Source of the DNA: DATKYQ01 sp035528415
GTDB taxonomy: Bacteria; Myxococcota; B64-G9
NCBI GenBank assembly: GCA_035528415.1
Contig: DATKYQ010000022.1
Location: 1 to 64,000 of the forward strand
DNA: 64,000 nucleotides
Direction of reading: 5' to 3'
Positions 55,540 through 64,000 of the stretch are shown one piece after another. Within the stretch, counting starts at the first letter, position 1. The number at the start of each line of letters is the position of its first letter. A model generated the notes under the pieces. That model made no database searches and was not told the origin of the DNA. It worked only from the letters and a program-made list of their open reading frames with translations. The position numbers and the translations under genes were made by a program.

Positions 55540-56577
55540 TCAAGCGCACTCTCCGGTGTAATCCACCGACTCGCCGGCCATGGCCGCCTCGCACGCGTTT
55601 CCGTAGGTCTGACCGTCGCAGCCGCAGACCGGATCCCATATATCCGGACAACTACTCGGGCGCGGCTGGCATGTCCCGGAGGCGGCCTGACAGGATCCCA
55701 GATCGCAGAAGTGGCTCTTGTCGCAATCGCTGTTGGATGTGCAGGTCTGGAGGCACTCGCCGCGATAGTCCACGGAGGTCCCGGCGGCGGCAGCGAAGCA
55801 GTCGTTGTCGTATGACGCCCCATCGCAACCGCAAACCGGATCATACAACCGCGGACACAGACCCGGATTGGGGCGCTCGGCGCATGTGCCCGACTGCGCG
55901 TCGCATGAATCCAGCAGGCAGTAAGCGCCTTGATCGCAATCTTTGTTCTCTGTGCAGGGTACGACGCAGACGGCACCGCCGCCAAGCTCCTGGCAGCTGC
56001 CCCCAAGCGCAGCACAATCCTGCGTGCCCGTCCAAATCTGGCAATCGCCGTCGATGGCGCAGGTTTGCAGGATATCAGCGCTGCAGCGCAGAAGTCCGAG
56101 CGGATCACATGACTGCGGGCAGCCCTGCGTGCAGACGGCCGGCTGGGTCGAGTCGTCGCAGTACTTGTCCTCCGTGGCGCAGTCGACCGAATCGACCCAG
56201 TCCAGGCAGCCGGCGACCACCTGTTGGCAGCGCTGGATCATCCGTCCGTTGCAGCGAGAGGTGTCGATAGCCGGGCATTGGTCCTGGCAGGGATCGACGC
56301 AGGCCGCCCCGCTTCCCGGGTCCTGGCAGATCTGGCTGCCGGCTGAGCAGTCGATCGTCTGCGTCCAGACCAGGCAGCCATCCTGGTTGGCCCGGCAGCT
56401 CTCGACCGCAGTACCCTCGCTTGCGCAGCGCACTTCGTCCTTGGTCTGGCACTTCCCGGCAATTCCATCGCACTTGTCAACCGGGTTGGCAGATCCAGCG
56501 CATCCCGACATGGCCGCAGCAGACAAGAATCCGACAGCAACCAGCATCAGTTTCCATCCAGAGCACATGGTTTTCAT
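55540..56577 (-). CDS. Lipoprotein with two Kazal-type protease inhibitor domains
   Basis: 345 residues from the ATG at 56577, placed six bases after GGAGG; the ATG two codons earlier overlaps that site. The signal peptide ends in AAAMSGC. The first half has Cys-poor to Cys-rich spacers with repeats such as CRANQDGCLVWTQTIDC and CQQVVAGCLDWVDSVDC. The second half has two Kazal domains: CPRLYDPVCGCDGASYDNDC and CPDIWDPVCGCDGQTYGNAC, each with six Cys. Kazal domains block serine proteases. Such a lipoprotein could protect the cell from its own or prey proteases. The 156-base gap to the kelch gene shows no clear terminator. Confidence 0.82.
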   Translation of the reverse strand: MKTMCSGWKLMLVAVGFLSAAAMSGCAGSANPVDKCDGIAGKCQTKDEVRCASEGTAVESCRANQDGCLVWTQTIDCSAGSQICQDPGSGAACVDPCQDQCPAIDTSRCNGRMIQRCQQVVAGCLDWVDSVDCATEDKYCDDSTQPAVCTQGCPQSCDPLGLLRCSADILQTCAIDGDCQIWTGTQDCAALGGSCQELGGGAVCVVPCTENKDCDQGAYCLLDSCDAQSGTCAERPNPGLCPRLYDPVCGCDGASYDNDCFAAAAGTSVDYRGECLQTCTSNSDCDKSHFCDLGSCQAASGTCQPRPSSCPDIWDPVCGCDGQTYGNACEAAMAGESVDYTGECA

Positions 56578-56686
56578 CCCCATCCTCCAAAGAAACCAGC
56601 CTATTTCTAGCACGAAAACAGCGTTTGGTCTATTGATACTCATTTCCGCTGCCTGGAGTTGACAACAACCACTCCCGGCGGTCACC

Positions 56687-57556
56687 ATGGTGCTCATGAA
56701 ATCCGGTGACCAGCCGAATAGCGCGGCCCTGTTCGAGGCGACCGCGGTGGCCTTGCAAGCGCTGATGCTTCCGTTCGGGATCAAGCCGCGCGAGATCAAG
56801 ACCGCGGGCGTCGGGCGCACCAGGCCCGTGGTTCTGATCCACGGCTACGGATCAAACCGCTCTTGCATGTTGCCGCTCGAGGTCTACCTGCGGGCCGTGG
56901 GCTTCGACCGCATCTTTCCCTTCAACTTCGGGTCGGGCGGCGCCGCCGAGGGCATCGAACCGGTGGCCATGCGCCTGCGCGACTTCACAGAGGGCGTCTT
57001 TGACGCCTGCGGCGGACGGGGAACGGTCGACCTGATAGCCCACTCGCTTGGCGGCCTGGCGGCGCGGGTCTACCTGCAAGAATACGGCGGGGCGCGGCGC
57101 GTAGACCAGTGCTTGACCATCTCCACCCCGCATCAGGGCACCTACAGTTCCTACTGGGCGCCCACCACGGTCGGGCGCCAGATGCGCCCCGGCTCGGACT
57201 TCTTGGCCCGCCTGAACGACCCCGCCCGGCGCGCCCCCGGCGTGCGCTTCTTCTCTCTATGGGCCGAGATGGATCTAATGGTCTTGCCCCGTGAGAACTC
57301 AATTTACTCAGAGGGCGACGACGCCTGCATACGTGGTGCCGGTCATTCGGGTATTCTGATACACCCCGAAACCATGAAACTCGTCGCCAACAGGCTGCGC
57401 GCTGGGCAAGGCATGGCCTCTACCCGCATTGAGCGCATCGCCCAGGTTGGCCGGGGGATCTTCCGCAAGGGACTTTCGGCAATCACCGCCCGGTGGGCAA
57501 AAACCAGGAGCCGAAAATCAGTGACTCAACTGTCTGACGATCTTGGCAAGTCCTGA
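56687..57556 (+). CDS. Alpha/beta hydrolase, triacylglycerol lipase-like
   Basis: 289 residues. RPVVLIHGYGSNRSCMLPLE is the oxyanion-hole region, and VDLIAHSLGGLAARVYLQEY has the nucleophile elbow with Ser in S-L-G-G. ISTPHQGTYSSYWAP is typical of LipA/PGAP1-like lipases. A late Asp (WAEMDLMVLP) and His (GAGHSGIL) complete the triad. No signal peptide is present, so a cytoplasmic or peripherally bound esterase is likely. The start is uncertain (ATG 56687 or 56696); neither has a good site. Converges with and overlaps the next gene by 39 bases. Confidence 0.82.
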   Translation: MVLMKSGDQPNSAALFEATAVALQALMLPFGIKPREIKTAGVGRTRPVVLIHGYGSNRSCMLPLEVYLRAVGFDRIFPFNFGSGGAAEGIEPVAMRLRDFTEGVFDACGGRGTVDLIAHSLGGLAARVYLQEYGGARRVDQCLTISTPHQGTYSSYWAPTTVGRQMRPGSDFLARLNDPARRAPGVRFFSLWAEMDLMVLPRENSIYSEGDDACIRGAGHSGILIHPETMKLVANRLRAGQGMASTRIERIAQVGRGIFRKGLSAITARWAKTRSRKSVTQLSDDLGKS

Positions 57557-58384
57557 ACGAAGCGACTTGATCGAGCAGCCTGTCCGAAGGGAGGCGGCCT
57601 TGGCGACAGACTCGGAGTTGACGTCGTACAGAACGTAGTCGAGGATACAATCTTTTCCCATAGCCCGGATCTTCACGGCCATGGCCTTCTCCACACCATA
57701 GTCTCCGGCAACAAGCAGTTGACAGTCCTTGTCGCCGCAGGCTCCGGGCTTCTTGGCAACCACGGCCTCCACCTCGCCTAACGGCATGACATTGCTCCCG
57801 GCTACGTTTGTCAGGTTGCCTTTGAGAAAGACGGTAAGCGCATGCAGTGCCTTGGCGGGAATCCTTGCAGATACCGCCCGGATCGGAAACAGAAGCAGCG
57901 TCTGCTTGTTCAGCGGCGAGTTCTTGGTAGATTGGTTTTCGACCTCGGACGGCATCTTACCCGCGCGGGCAAACTCGCCGAGCAAGCGGACAAGCTTGCC
58001 GAGCGCAGGCACTATTTCAGCTACCCGGTCGTACGTCTCCACCTTGGACCAGACTATTTCCGCCGATTCCACGTCTACGAGATTTACGGCCAACTCGACC
58101 GAATGAGGCTGGCAAAGAACATTGAGCGCCAAGACATAGTCGGCGGGAGAACCCGACCTGGCCTGGTCGCCTGTCAAAACCTTGTAGAAGCCGGCTTTCT
58201 TGATCCTGGAGGCCAGACCGGCCGCCACTGTGTCTGCATATTTGGGCGCATAGCCACTGCATGCCTGCGATTTGGCCCACTTGGTCTTGCTCTTGCCGAG
58301 CACGATGGACTTCTGTCCGGCAACGGCATGTGTGGTTGAGCAAAGGACGAACAGGCACAGCGCGGCAATCACCGAACGTTTCAT
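57518..58384 (-). CDS. Secreted protein of unknown function
   Basis: 288 residues with a signal peptide ending at THAVAG. The body looks like two alpha/beta halves: the first has YADTVAAGLASRIKKAGFYK and ALNVLCQPHSVELAVNLVDV, the second CGDKDCQLLVAGDYGVEKAM and DCILDYVLYDVNSESVAKAA. The paired Cys and the strand pattern recall FlgO/CsgG-like periplasmic proteins that sense or assemble secretion parts, but no family is certain. AAAGGAAATGCC precedes the ATG. Strong promoter boxes lie upstream. Confidence 0.62.
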   Translation of the reverse strand: MKRSVIAALCLFVLCSTTHAVAGQKSIVLGKSKTKWAKSQACSGYAPKYADTVAAGLASRIKKAGFYKVLTGDQARSGSPADYVLALNVLCQPHSVELAVNLVDVESAEIVWSKVETYDRVAEIVPALGKLVRLLGEFARAGKMPSEVENQSTKNSPLNKQTLLLFPIRAVSARIPAKALHALTVFLKGNLTNVAGSNVMPLGEVEAVVAKKPGACGDKDCQLLVAGDYGVEKAMAVKIRAMGKDCILDYVLYDVNSESVAKAASLRTGCSIKSLRSGLAKIVRQLSH

Positions 58385-58438
58385 GGCATTTCCTTTTTCA
58401 ATCGAGCCTTGTACACGAAAGAAGTGTTCTTGGCACTC

Positions 58439-58469
58439 ATTATATGGATTGTGCGATAACTCGTGTCAA
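58439..58469 (-). promoter_or_regulatory. Sigma-70-like promoter for the secreted protein gene
   Basis: On the minus strand TTGACA (complement of 58464-58469) and TATAAT (complement of 58439-58444) are both perfect, with a long 19-base spacer. The ATG at 58384 is about 55 bases downstream. Confidence 0.55.
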
Positions 58470-58546
58470 CCGACGAGAAAAACCGCTTGGCAGAGTGGTT
58501 TCCGATCGCTTCCTTGCGTGATAGGATTTGGGCGGGAATCGAGCGC

Positions 58547-60064
<1,518 letters not shown>

Positions 60065-60094
60065 ATCCGTGTTAGACCAAGCGCGCCCAGGCCG

Positions 60095-60505
60095 TCAGTA
60101 GGGAGTCTTCGCGCAGAGACCGCTACTGCAACTGCCGAAGGAACCGCAGTCGGAGCTCGTCGAGCAGTGGCCGCAATGGCCGCTCGAGCACTTGCCCCAT
60201 CCGCCGCAGTCGGAGCTCGTCGAGCAGCTGCCGCACTTGCCGCTGCTGCATTTGCCAAACTTGCAGTCAGAGCTTGTGCTGCAGCTTCCACACTGGCCAC
60301 CGCTGCATTTGCTGTTGGGGCAATCGGAACTTGTCGAGCAGCGCTTGGCCGCCACCAGGGTCCGGGCGGGCGCGGCCGGGTTGGTGGCCGGCGCTTCGAT
60401 CTTCGGTGTGTTCGGTTTGGCTAGGTTTGCCGTTGACCTGGTGGCCAAAAAGAGTCCGGCGACGAACATGCAGGCGACGCTGATCATCATTACCATTCGG
60501 TTCAT
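60095..60505 (-). CDS. Small secreted Cys-rich repeat protein
   Basis: 136 residues from the ATG at 60505 (GAGAGGA upstream). A signal peptide (MMISVACMFVAGLFLATRS) is followed by a Pro/Ala linker, then four units of about 18-20 residues, each with CSTSSDC and a second Cys pair (GKCSSGKC). Each unit has four Cys and should fold as a small disulfide knot. DNA of the units is very similar. Function unknown. Converges with the kinase gene, 30 bases apart. Confidence 0.72.
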   Translation of the reverse strand: MNRMVMMISVACMFVAGLFLATRSTANLAKPNTPKIEAPATNPAAPARTLVAAKRCSTSSDCPNSKCSGGQCGSCSTSSDCKFGKCSSGKCGSCSTSSDCGGWGKCSSGHCGHCSTSSDCGSFGSCSSGLCAKTPY

Positions 60506-60618
60506 GGTCTGTTCCTCTCCCTGTGATTGTAGAAGGGTCGAGCATACCACTATCCCAGACACATGCAAGCCCAGCTAAAAAAGGGCCATACGGCAATCAC
60601 GTCCCAGCGAGATCGGAG

Positions 60619-60647
60619 TTGACATGGCCATGTTTATGGCCTACAAT
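60619..60647 (+). promoter_or_regulatory. Promoter with operator palindrome for the toxin-antitoxin pair
   Basis: TTGACA at 60619-60624 and TACAAT at 60642-60647 with a 17-base spacer. The spacer contains GGCCAT-GTTT-ATGGCC (60626-60641), a perfect inverted repeat where the antitoxin probably binds to repress itself. The antitoxin ATG at 60654 is seven bases after the -10, so the mRNA may start at the ATG. Confidence 0.65.
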
Positions 60648-60653
60648 ATGGGC

Positions 60654-60902
60654 ATGAAAGTGGCCAATATTGCAGAACTGAAGAACAACCTTAGCAGCTA
60701 TCTCGCTTCCGTCGAAGAAGGAGAAGAGGTCGAGGTCCGCAGGCGAAATGTGCCGGTGGCCAGGATCATTCCGGTGACGTCTCAAGGAAAGAACCGGACG
60801 GCCCTGGGATGCGGCAGGGGAAGCGCCCGGATTATCGGCGATCCGACTGAACCTGTGATACCAGAGGAAGACTGGGAAATGCTCGGAGGCAATCGCAGTT
60901 GA
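60654..60902 (+). CDS. Antitoxin, Phd/YefM family
   Basis: 82 residues from the ATG at 60654. MKVANIAELKNNLSSYLASV is the DNA-binding start of Phd/YefM antitoxins, and EEVEVRRRNVPVARIIPV continues the fold. The end (PEEDWEMLGGNRS) is the flexible part that would cover the toxin. No Shine-Dalgarno is seen, which fits the leaderless arrangement. The next gene overlaps by four bases as TTGA. Confidence 0.85.
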   Translation: MKVANIAELKNNLSSYLASVEEGEEVEVRRRNVPVARIIPVTSQGKNRTALGCGRGSARIIGDPTEPVIPEEDWEMLGGNRS

Positions 60903-61291
60903 AGGTTCTACTGGATACCTGCGCTATCTTGTGGGCGGTTTCCGATCCCGACTCACTGACACCAAGAACCAGAGACGTTCTGACTCGGGCGGACACCGAA
61001 GTCTGTATCTCTCCTATCAGTTGCGCCGAGGTAGCCTGCGCGGTCGAGCGAAAGCGCCTGGAACTGGACCGACACTGGAGGCTCTGGTTTCGCCATTACC
61101 TGGAGCTGAATGGATGGAAAACGGTCGATATCGATCTTCAGATCGTCGAGGAAGCCTATTCGTTGCCCGACCCATTTCACCGCGATCCGGCGGATCGCAT
61201 CATAGTCGCCACCGCTCGCAGACTCCAGTGCCCGATTGTCACCGCCGACCAAAAGATTCTCGAATATCCGCACGTCGAAACCATCTGGTAG
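60899..61291 (+). CDS. vapC: PIN-domain toxin, VapC family
   Basis: 130 residues from TTG at 60899. MKVLLDTCAILWAVSDPDSL holds the first catalytic Asp, ISPISCAEVACAVERKRLEL a Glu, and DPFHRDPADRIIVATARRLQ the Asp pair, with a last Asp in IVTADQKIL. These acidic residues bind Mg for RNA cleavage, usually of tRNA or rRNA. The pairing with a Phd-like antitoxin is common for this PIN group. All catalytic residues appear intact. Confidence 0.88.
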   Translation: MKVLLDTCAILWAVSDPDSLTPRTRDVLTRADTEVCISPISCAEVACAVERKRLELDRHWRLWFRHYLELNGWKTVDIDLQIVEEAYSLPDPFHRDPADRIIVATARRLQCPIVTADQKILEYPHVETIW

Positions 61292-61304
61292 CCGACAAGA
61301 CCAT

Positions 61305-61541
61305 TCAACAGGAAGCGGTGTCCGACTCGTCGAAACGCGCGATGCCGGCCTGATCGAGCGCGGCCGAGACCACGGCGTCATCGCCGCCCAAAGCCGCTGT
61401 GTGCGACTGGGCAATCTCGCGGGCCAGTTCGCCCACGTTCGACTTGTGCAGTAAAATCGGCTTCGATGCCCCGCGACCACAAAAGGGGTCGCCCAAAACA
61501 CGGATTCGGCGCCGGTCGGGCTTCACGATGTCGTTGTGCAT
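61305..61541 (-). pseudogene. Remnant of NDP-forming acyl-CoA synthetase
   Basis: A 78-residue open frame includes KPILLHKSNVGELAREIAQ, SHTAALGGDDAVVSAALDQA and GIARFDE. This is the region around the phospho-His (in S-H-T-A-A-L) of ADP/GDP-forming acyl-CoA synthetases, proteins of about 450-900 residues. The parts before and after are missing, there is no ribosome site, and the ends run into other genes. It is therefore best read as a decayed fragment left after rearrangement. The toxin-antitoxin pair next to it may mark the break. Confidence 0.6.
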
Positions 61542-61565
61542 GCCGTGGCGGCGAAGCGCCTTCGA

Positions 61566-64000
61566 TTAGGGTAGGCTCTTCACGTAGAGGTGCTGAACAC
61601 CTGCCGATTCCTCCCTGAATGCCACGTAGGGCACGCCGCCGATGCCCAGGATAACCGGATCGAAGGCCGGGGAGGCGAAGTTGTTGTTGAGGGCCGAACC
61701 CACCTGCTGCCAGCCAGTCCCGTTCCACACACGGACGAACACCCTGTCGATTCCTCCAACATCCTCCACGTAGGCCACCCAGGGGGTAACGCCTATGATA
61801 GCGATGGACGGTGACTCGGCACCGCCCGGACCGCTGATCTTGCCCGCGCCCACCAGGCTCCAGTCGGCTTCGTATTCCTTGACGTAGATCTCCGTCACCC
61901 CCAATCCGTTGTCTTCGACCCAGGCTACATACAGGTTCCCGAATCCATCGGCGGTGATGGAGATATCCTCTGGCCATCCCGTGTCGGCGTTCATGTCCAG
62001 CGGTGAGCCCAGGTCGGCCCAGGCGCTTCCGATCGAGTCCCAGTACTTGACGGTGTGGACCCCGGAGTCATTCAAGGCGATGTATGCATCGTCGGTGAAT
62101 ACAATGTCCGGCTTACCGCCGCCGTTCATCGTGATCTGCCCCGGGAACCCGGCACTACTGGGATGCTGTTGCCAGGCCGCCCCGTCCCACCACGAGTAAT
62201 CCACACCGAGACCGCAGCCTCCGGCGCCGTAGGTGAGCAGGTGGGGGGTGGATCCCTCCATGGCCAGGGCAATTGAGAAGTGACTCATGCATGCCGAGGT
62301 GTATCCCGGGGGACCCACCTCCTGCCAGGCGCCGCCGTCATGGTACTTCACCTGCACGTTGTCCGCGAACCCGCCCCGGGAGTACATGACGTAGGGCGTC
62401 TGGCCATCAAACTCCAGGGCCACGGGATCCGTCGCTCCTGTCCAGGGAGGAGGATCGAGCGGTGTCCACGGCATACCACCGGTGTAAGTTGCTACATCGA
62501 CTTGCCTGGTCGCACCTTCGTCGTGGACGAAAGAAACCGTCGGCCGCGAGCCGTCTGTCCCCATATCGTGGTACAGCACACCGTCGGCGCCCGGGCCGTC
62601 GATGGGATTGTTCCCCACCGAGTCCCACGGTCTCGGTATGCACATCCCTCCCACACAGTCCTCTCCGAATGCGCAGGGAAGAAACGGAGAACACTCCATC
62701 AGGAGGAAATCGGATGGTGCGGAGACATCCATGATCAATTTTGTCTTGAAAAACGGAGCACTCGTAGCGGCGCCGAAGATCAGGATGCCGCTGTTGTCCA
62801 TAACGTAAAGGTTGTCATCGGCATCGAGATAGGATTTTTGAGGCATGTTCATCGAAGCGTCGCTGATCTCGAAGTCGGGAAGAACATCACCGGTCAGGCT
62901 TCCCGCGTTCTTGTAGACGTTGACCTTGTAAGGTCCGGGGAAGTGGCTCACGGTCACCACCAGGATATCTTCCCTCATGAATATATGTTTGACATCCGAC
63001 AGGTTCGAAGCGGCTCCCATGGTGGCATCGGGAGCCGCGCCCGCCGAGAGAGAAGAGATGTTGTCCCATATGTTGACGTAGGGAGGATTCCAGCAGCCTA
63101 CGTACAGCCTTCCTCCGTAAATGTTCATGGACGACGGAGACAGGCCCGCGAAGATCTGCCAGTCGTTGTCGTTTGTCTCTCCCGACTTGGACGCCGGGTC
63201 GTCCCAGGCGATGACACCTGCGCCGCTGACCTGTCCGCCCAGAAGCTTGTTGCCGGCGGCGTCGAACACCATTGAAAAGATCTGAGGCCCCCAGACATGG
63301 GTGTACTGTGCCTGAGAGTTCGATGCGCTGCCCAGGGACCCTGCGTCCATGAAAAGACGGATGTAGTCATAATCCATCCACAGATTGGCTGAAGAGTCGA
63401 CATACATCTCGTGGACGCTCCAAAGCGCTGATCCGTTGAACGCGGCGACGTCAATAGTGTCGTCGTTGGGAGCACCGTCCGAGATCGATCCGGCGTTGTC
63501 GTAGATATAGACAGGGTGATCGCTGTTGTCACTGGCTACGAACAACCTGTCCTCATGGAGAGCCAACCCCAACCCCCGGTCCGCGAGTCCACCGAGAGTG
63601 GCATCCGCTACCCGGTCCGCGAAGATTGCATCGGCGCCGTACCATATCTTCACACCATCGGAATCCGCTACGAAAAGCCGCGGGAATGACGGGGGGGGGC
63701 AGTCGTTGTCGCTGGAACTGTCGCATCCAAACGGACAGCAGCCGTCGGCGTCGATACACGCAACAATGTCTGTATGGCTGCAGGCCACGTCGCAGTCGTC
63801 CGGACCCCCTGTCATGGCGTCGACTGTGCAAGGATCCGGGTCATCGCAGCTAACGGGACAACTTGCCGGCGGATCGCAGGTTTCGCCGGCCTCGATCACG
63901 TCGTTGCCACAGCTGGGCGAGCAGTCGTTATCGGTGGTGTTGTTGCACCCGGCCGGGCAGCAACCGTCGCCGTCCGTGCAATCGACGATATCCGTGTAGC
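61566..64000 (-). CDS. Large Cys-rich secreted protein with propeller-like repeats, partial
   Basis: The frame is open to the right window edge, so at least 811 residues belong to the protein and the true start lies outside; a GTG at 63899 is internal to a repeat. The first part has disulfide modules with DGDGCCPAGCNNTTDNDC, VIEAGETCDPPASCPVSC and DADGCCPFGCDSSSDNDC, about 60-65 residues apart, as in myxobacterial surface proteins. The rest has beta-propeller-like strands: FVADSDGVKIWYGAD, LYVGCWNPPYVNIWDN, then VAWVEDNGLGVTEIYVKEY and GVPYVAFREE. Probably secreted. It ends with VKSLP. Confidence 0.75.
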   Translation of the reverse strand, partial: YTDIVDCTDGDGCCPAGCNNTTDNDCSPSCGNDVIEAGETCDPPASCPVSCDDPDPCTVDAMTGGPDDCDVACSHTDIVACIDADGCCPFGCDSSSDNDCPPPSFPRLFVADSDGVKIWYGADAIFADRVADATLGGLADRGLGLALHEDRLFVASDNSDHPVYIYDNAGSISDGAPNDDTIDVAAFNGSALWSVHEMYVDSSANLWMDYDYIRLFMDAGSLGSASNSQAQYTHVWGPQIFSMVFDAAGNKLLGGQVSGAGVIAWDDPASKSGETNDNDWQIFAGLSPSSMNIYGGRLYVGCWNPPYVNIWDNISSLSAGAAPDATMGAASNLSDVKHIFMREDILVVTVSHFPGPYKVNVYKNAGSLTGDVLPDFEISDASMNMPQKSYLDADDNLYVMDNSGILIFGAATSAPFFKTKLIMDVSAPSDFLLMECSPFLPCAFGEDCVGGMCIPRPWDSVGNNPIDGPGADGVLYHDMGTDGSRPTVSFVHDEGATRQVDVATYTGGMPWTPLDPPPWTGATDPVALEFDGQTPYVMYSRGGFADNVQVKYHDGGAWQEVGPPGYTSACMSHFSIALAMEGSTPHLLTYGAGGCGLGVDYSWWDGAAWQQHPSSAGFPGQITMNGGGKPDIVFTDDAYIALNDSGVHTVKYWDSIGSAWADLGSPLDMNADTGWPEDISITADGFGNLYVAWVEDNGLGVTEIYVKEYEADWSLVGAGKISGPGGAESPSIAIIGVTPWVAYVEDVGGIDRVFVRVWNGTGWQQVGSALNNNFASPAFDPVILGIGGVPYVAFREESAGVQHLYVKSLP

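Noticed and set aside
56659..56690. Promoter for the lipase gene from TTGACA at 56659
   Set aside because: No acceptable -10 box follows at 16-19 bases, and the start codon would lie too close.

Overview
The window reads as a chromosomal stretch from a GC-rich, diderm bacterium of the old Deltaproteobacteria, most likely Myxococcota or a close uncultured relative. The evidence is a MYXO-CTERM-like tail on a giant secreted protein, many Cys-rich lipoproteins with MopE/disintegrin-like repeats, a zinc-ribbon Ser/Thr kinase with a PEGA domain, a PocR-type sigma-54 activator, LolA, an LptM-like lipoprotein and a DapL-type lysine pathway. No rRNA, tRNA or CRISPR array was seen. The left edge cuts an IS110-family transposase and the right edge cuts a large Cys-rich secreted protein.

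Layout. 1-325: IS110 transposase N-terminus with a long hairpin over its ribosome site. 325-1206: SAM methyltransferase. 1203-11891 (minus): an unusual co-directional set made of a PqqD domain behind a histone-H1-like lysine-rich arm, a 2300-residue FG-GAP lipoprotein, a previously uncalled 50-residue peptide with a perfect Shine-Dalgarno, an HPr-kinase-like ATPase, a radical SAM/SPASM-like protein and an S26-type peptidase with Cys in place of the usual Ser, fused to a GNAT-like domain. The middle of this set (about 2250-4216) is clearly richer in AT than its surroundings. I interpret it as a RiPP-like or protein-modification locus, and it is the best candidate for an undescribed system here.

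11982-17231 (minus): one operon of a transaldolase-like aldolase, EtfB, EtfA, an FAD-linked 2-hydroxyacid dehydrogenase (GlcD-like) and its Fe-S partner (GlcF-like). 17228-23433 (minus): outer-membrane porin-like protein, LptM-like lipoprotein, dapA, dapB, an FAH-family hydrolase, dapL and folK, mostly with 4-base overlaps. 23581-27594: lipoprotein with MopE-like motifs and eleven exact-length 153-bp repeats. 27613-31033 (minus): hexapeptide-repeat protein and a K+-dependent-type membrane pyrophosphatase. 31206-36429: TPR-like secreted protein, methyltransferase, sigma-54 activator, lipoprotein, RsfS and ComF.

36490-39521: a terminator, then a promoter driving two Cys-rich lipoproteins. 39538-43628: RqcH-like NFACT protein and FtsK. 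43639-49317 (minus): LolA, then an operon of UDP-glucose dehydrogenase, an SDR that lost its catalytic Tyr and Lys, a beta-CASP metallo-hydrolase and RimO. 49423-56577 (minus): kelch/Cys-rich MYXO-CTERM-like protein and a Kazal-domain lipoprotein. 56687-60505: lipase, secreted protein, Ser/Thr kinase, small Cys-rich protein. 60619-61291: Phd/VapC toxin-antitoxin pair with an apparently leaderless promoter carrying an operator in its spacer. 61305-61541: remnant of an NDP-forming acyl-CoA synthetase. 61566-64000: Cys-rich secreted protein, cut by the window end.

All family assignments come from reading motifs by eye. Promoter calls are pattern matches to sigma-70 consensus and are not tested.
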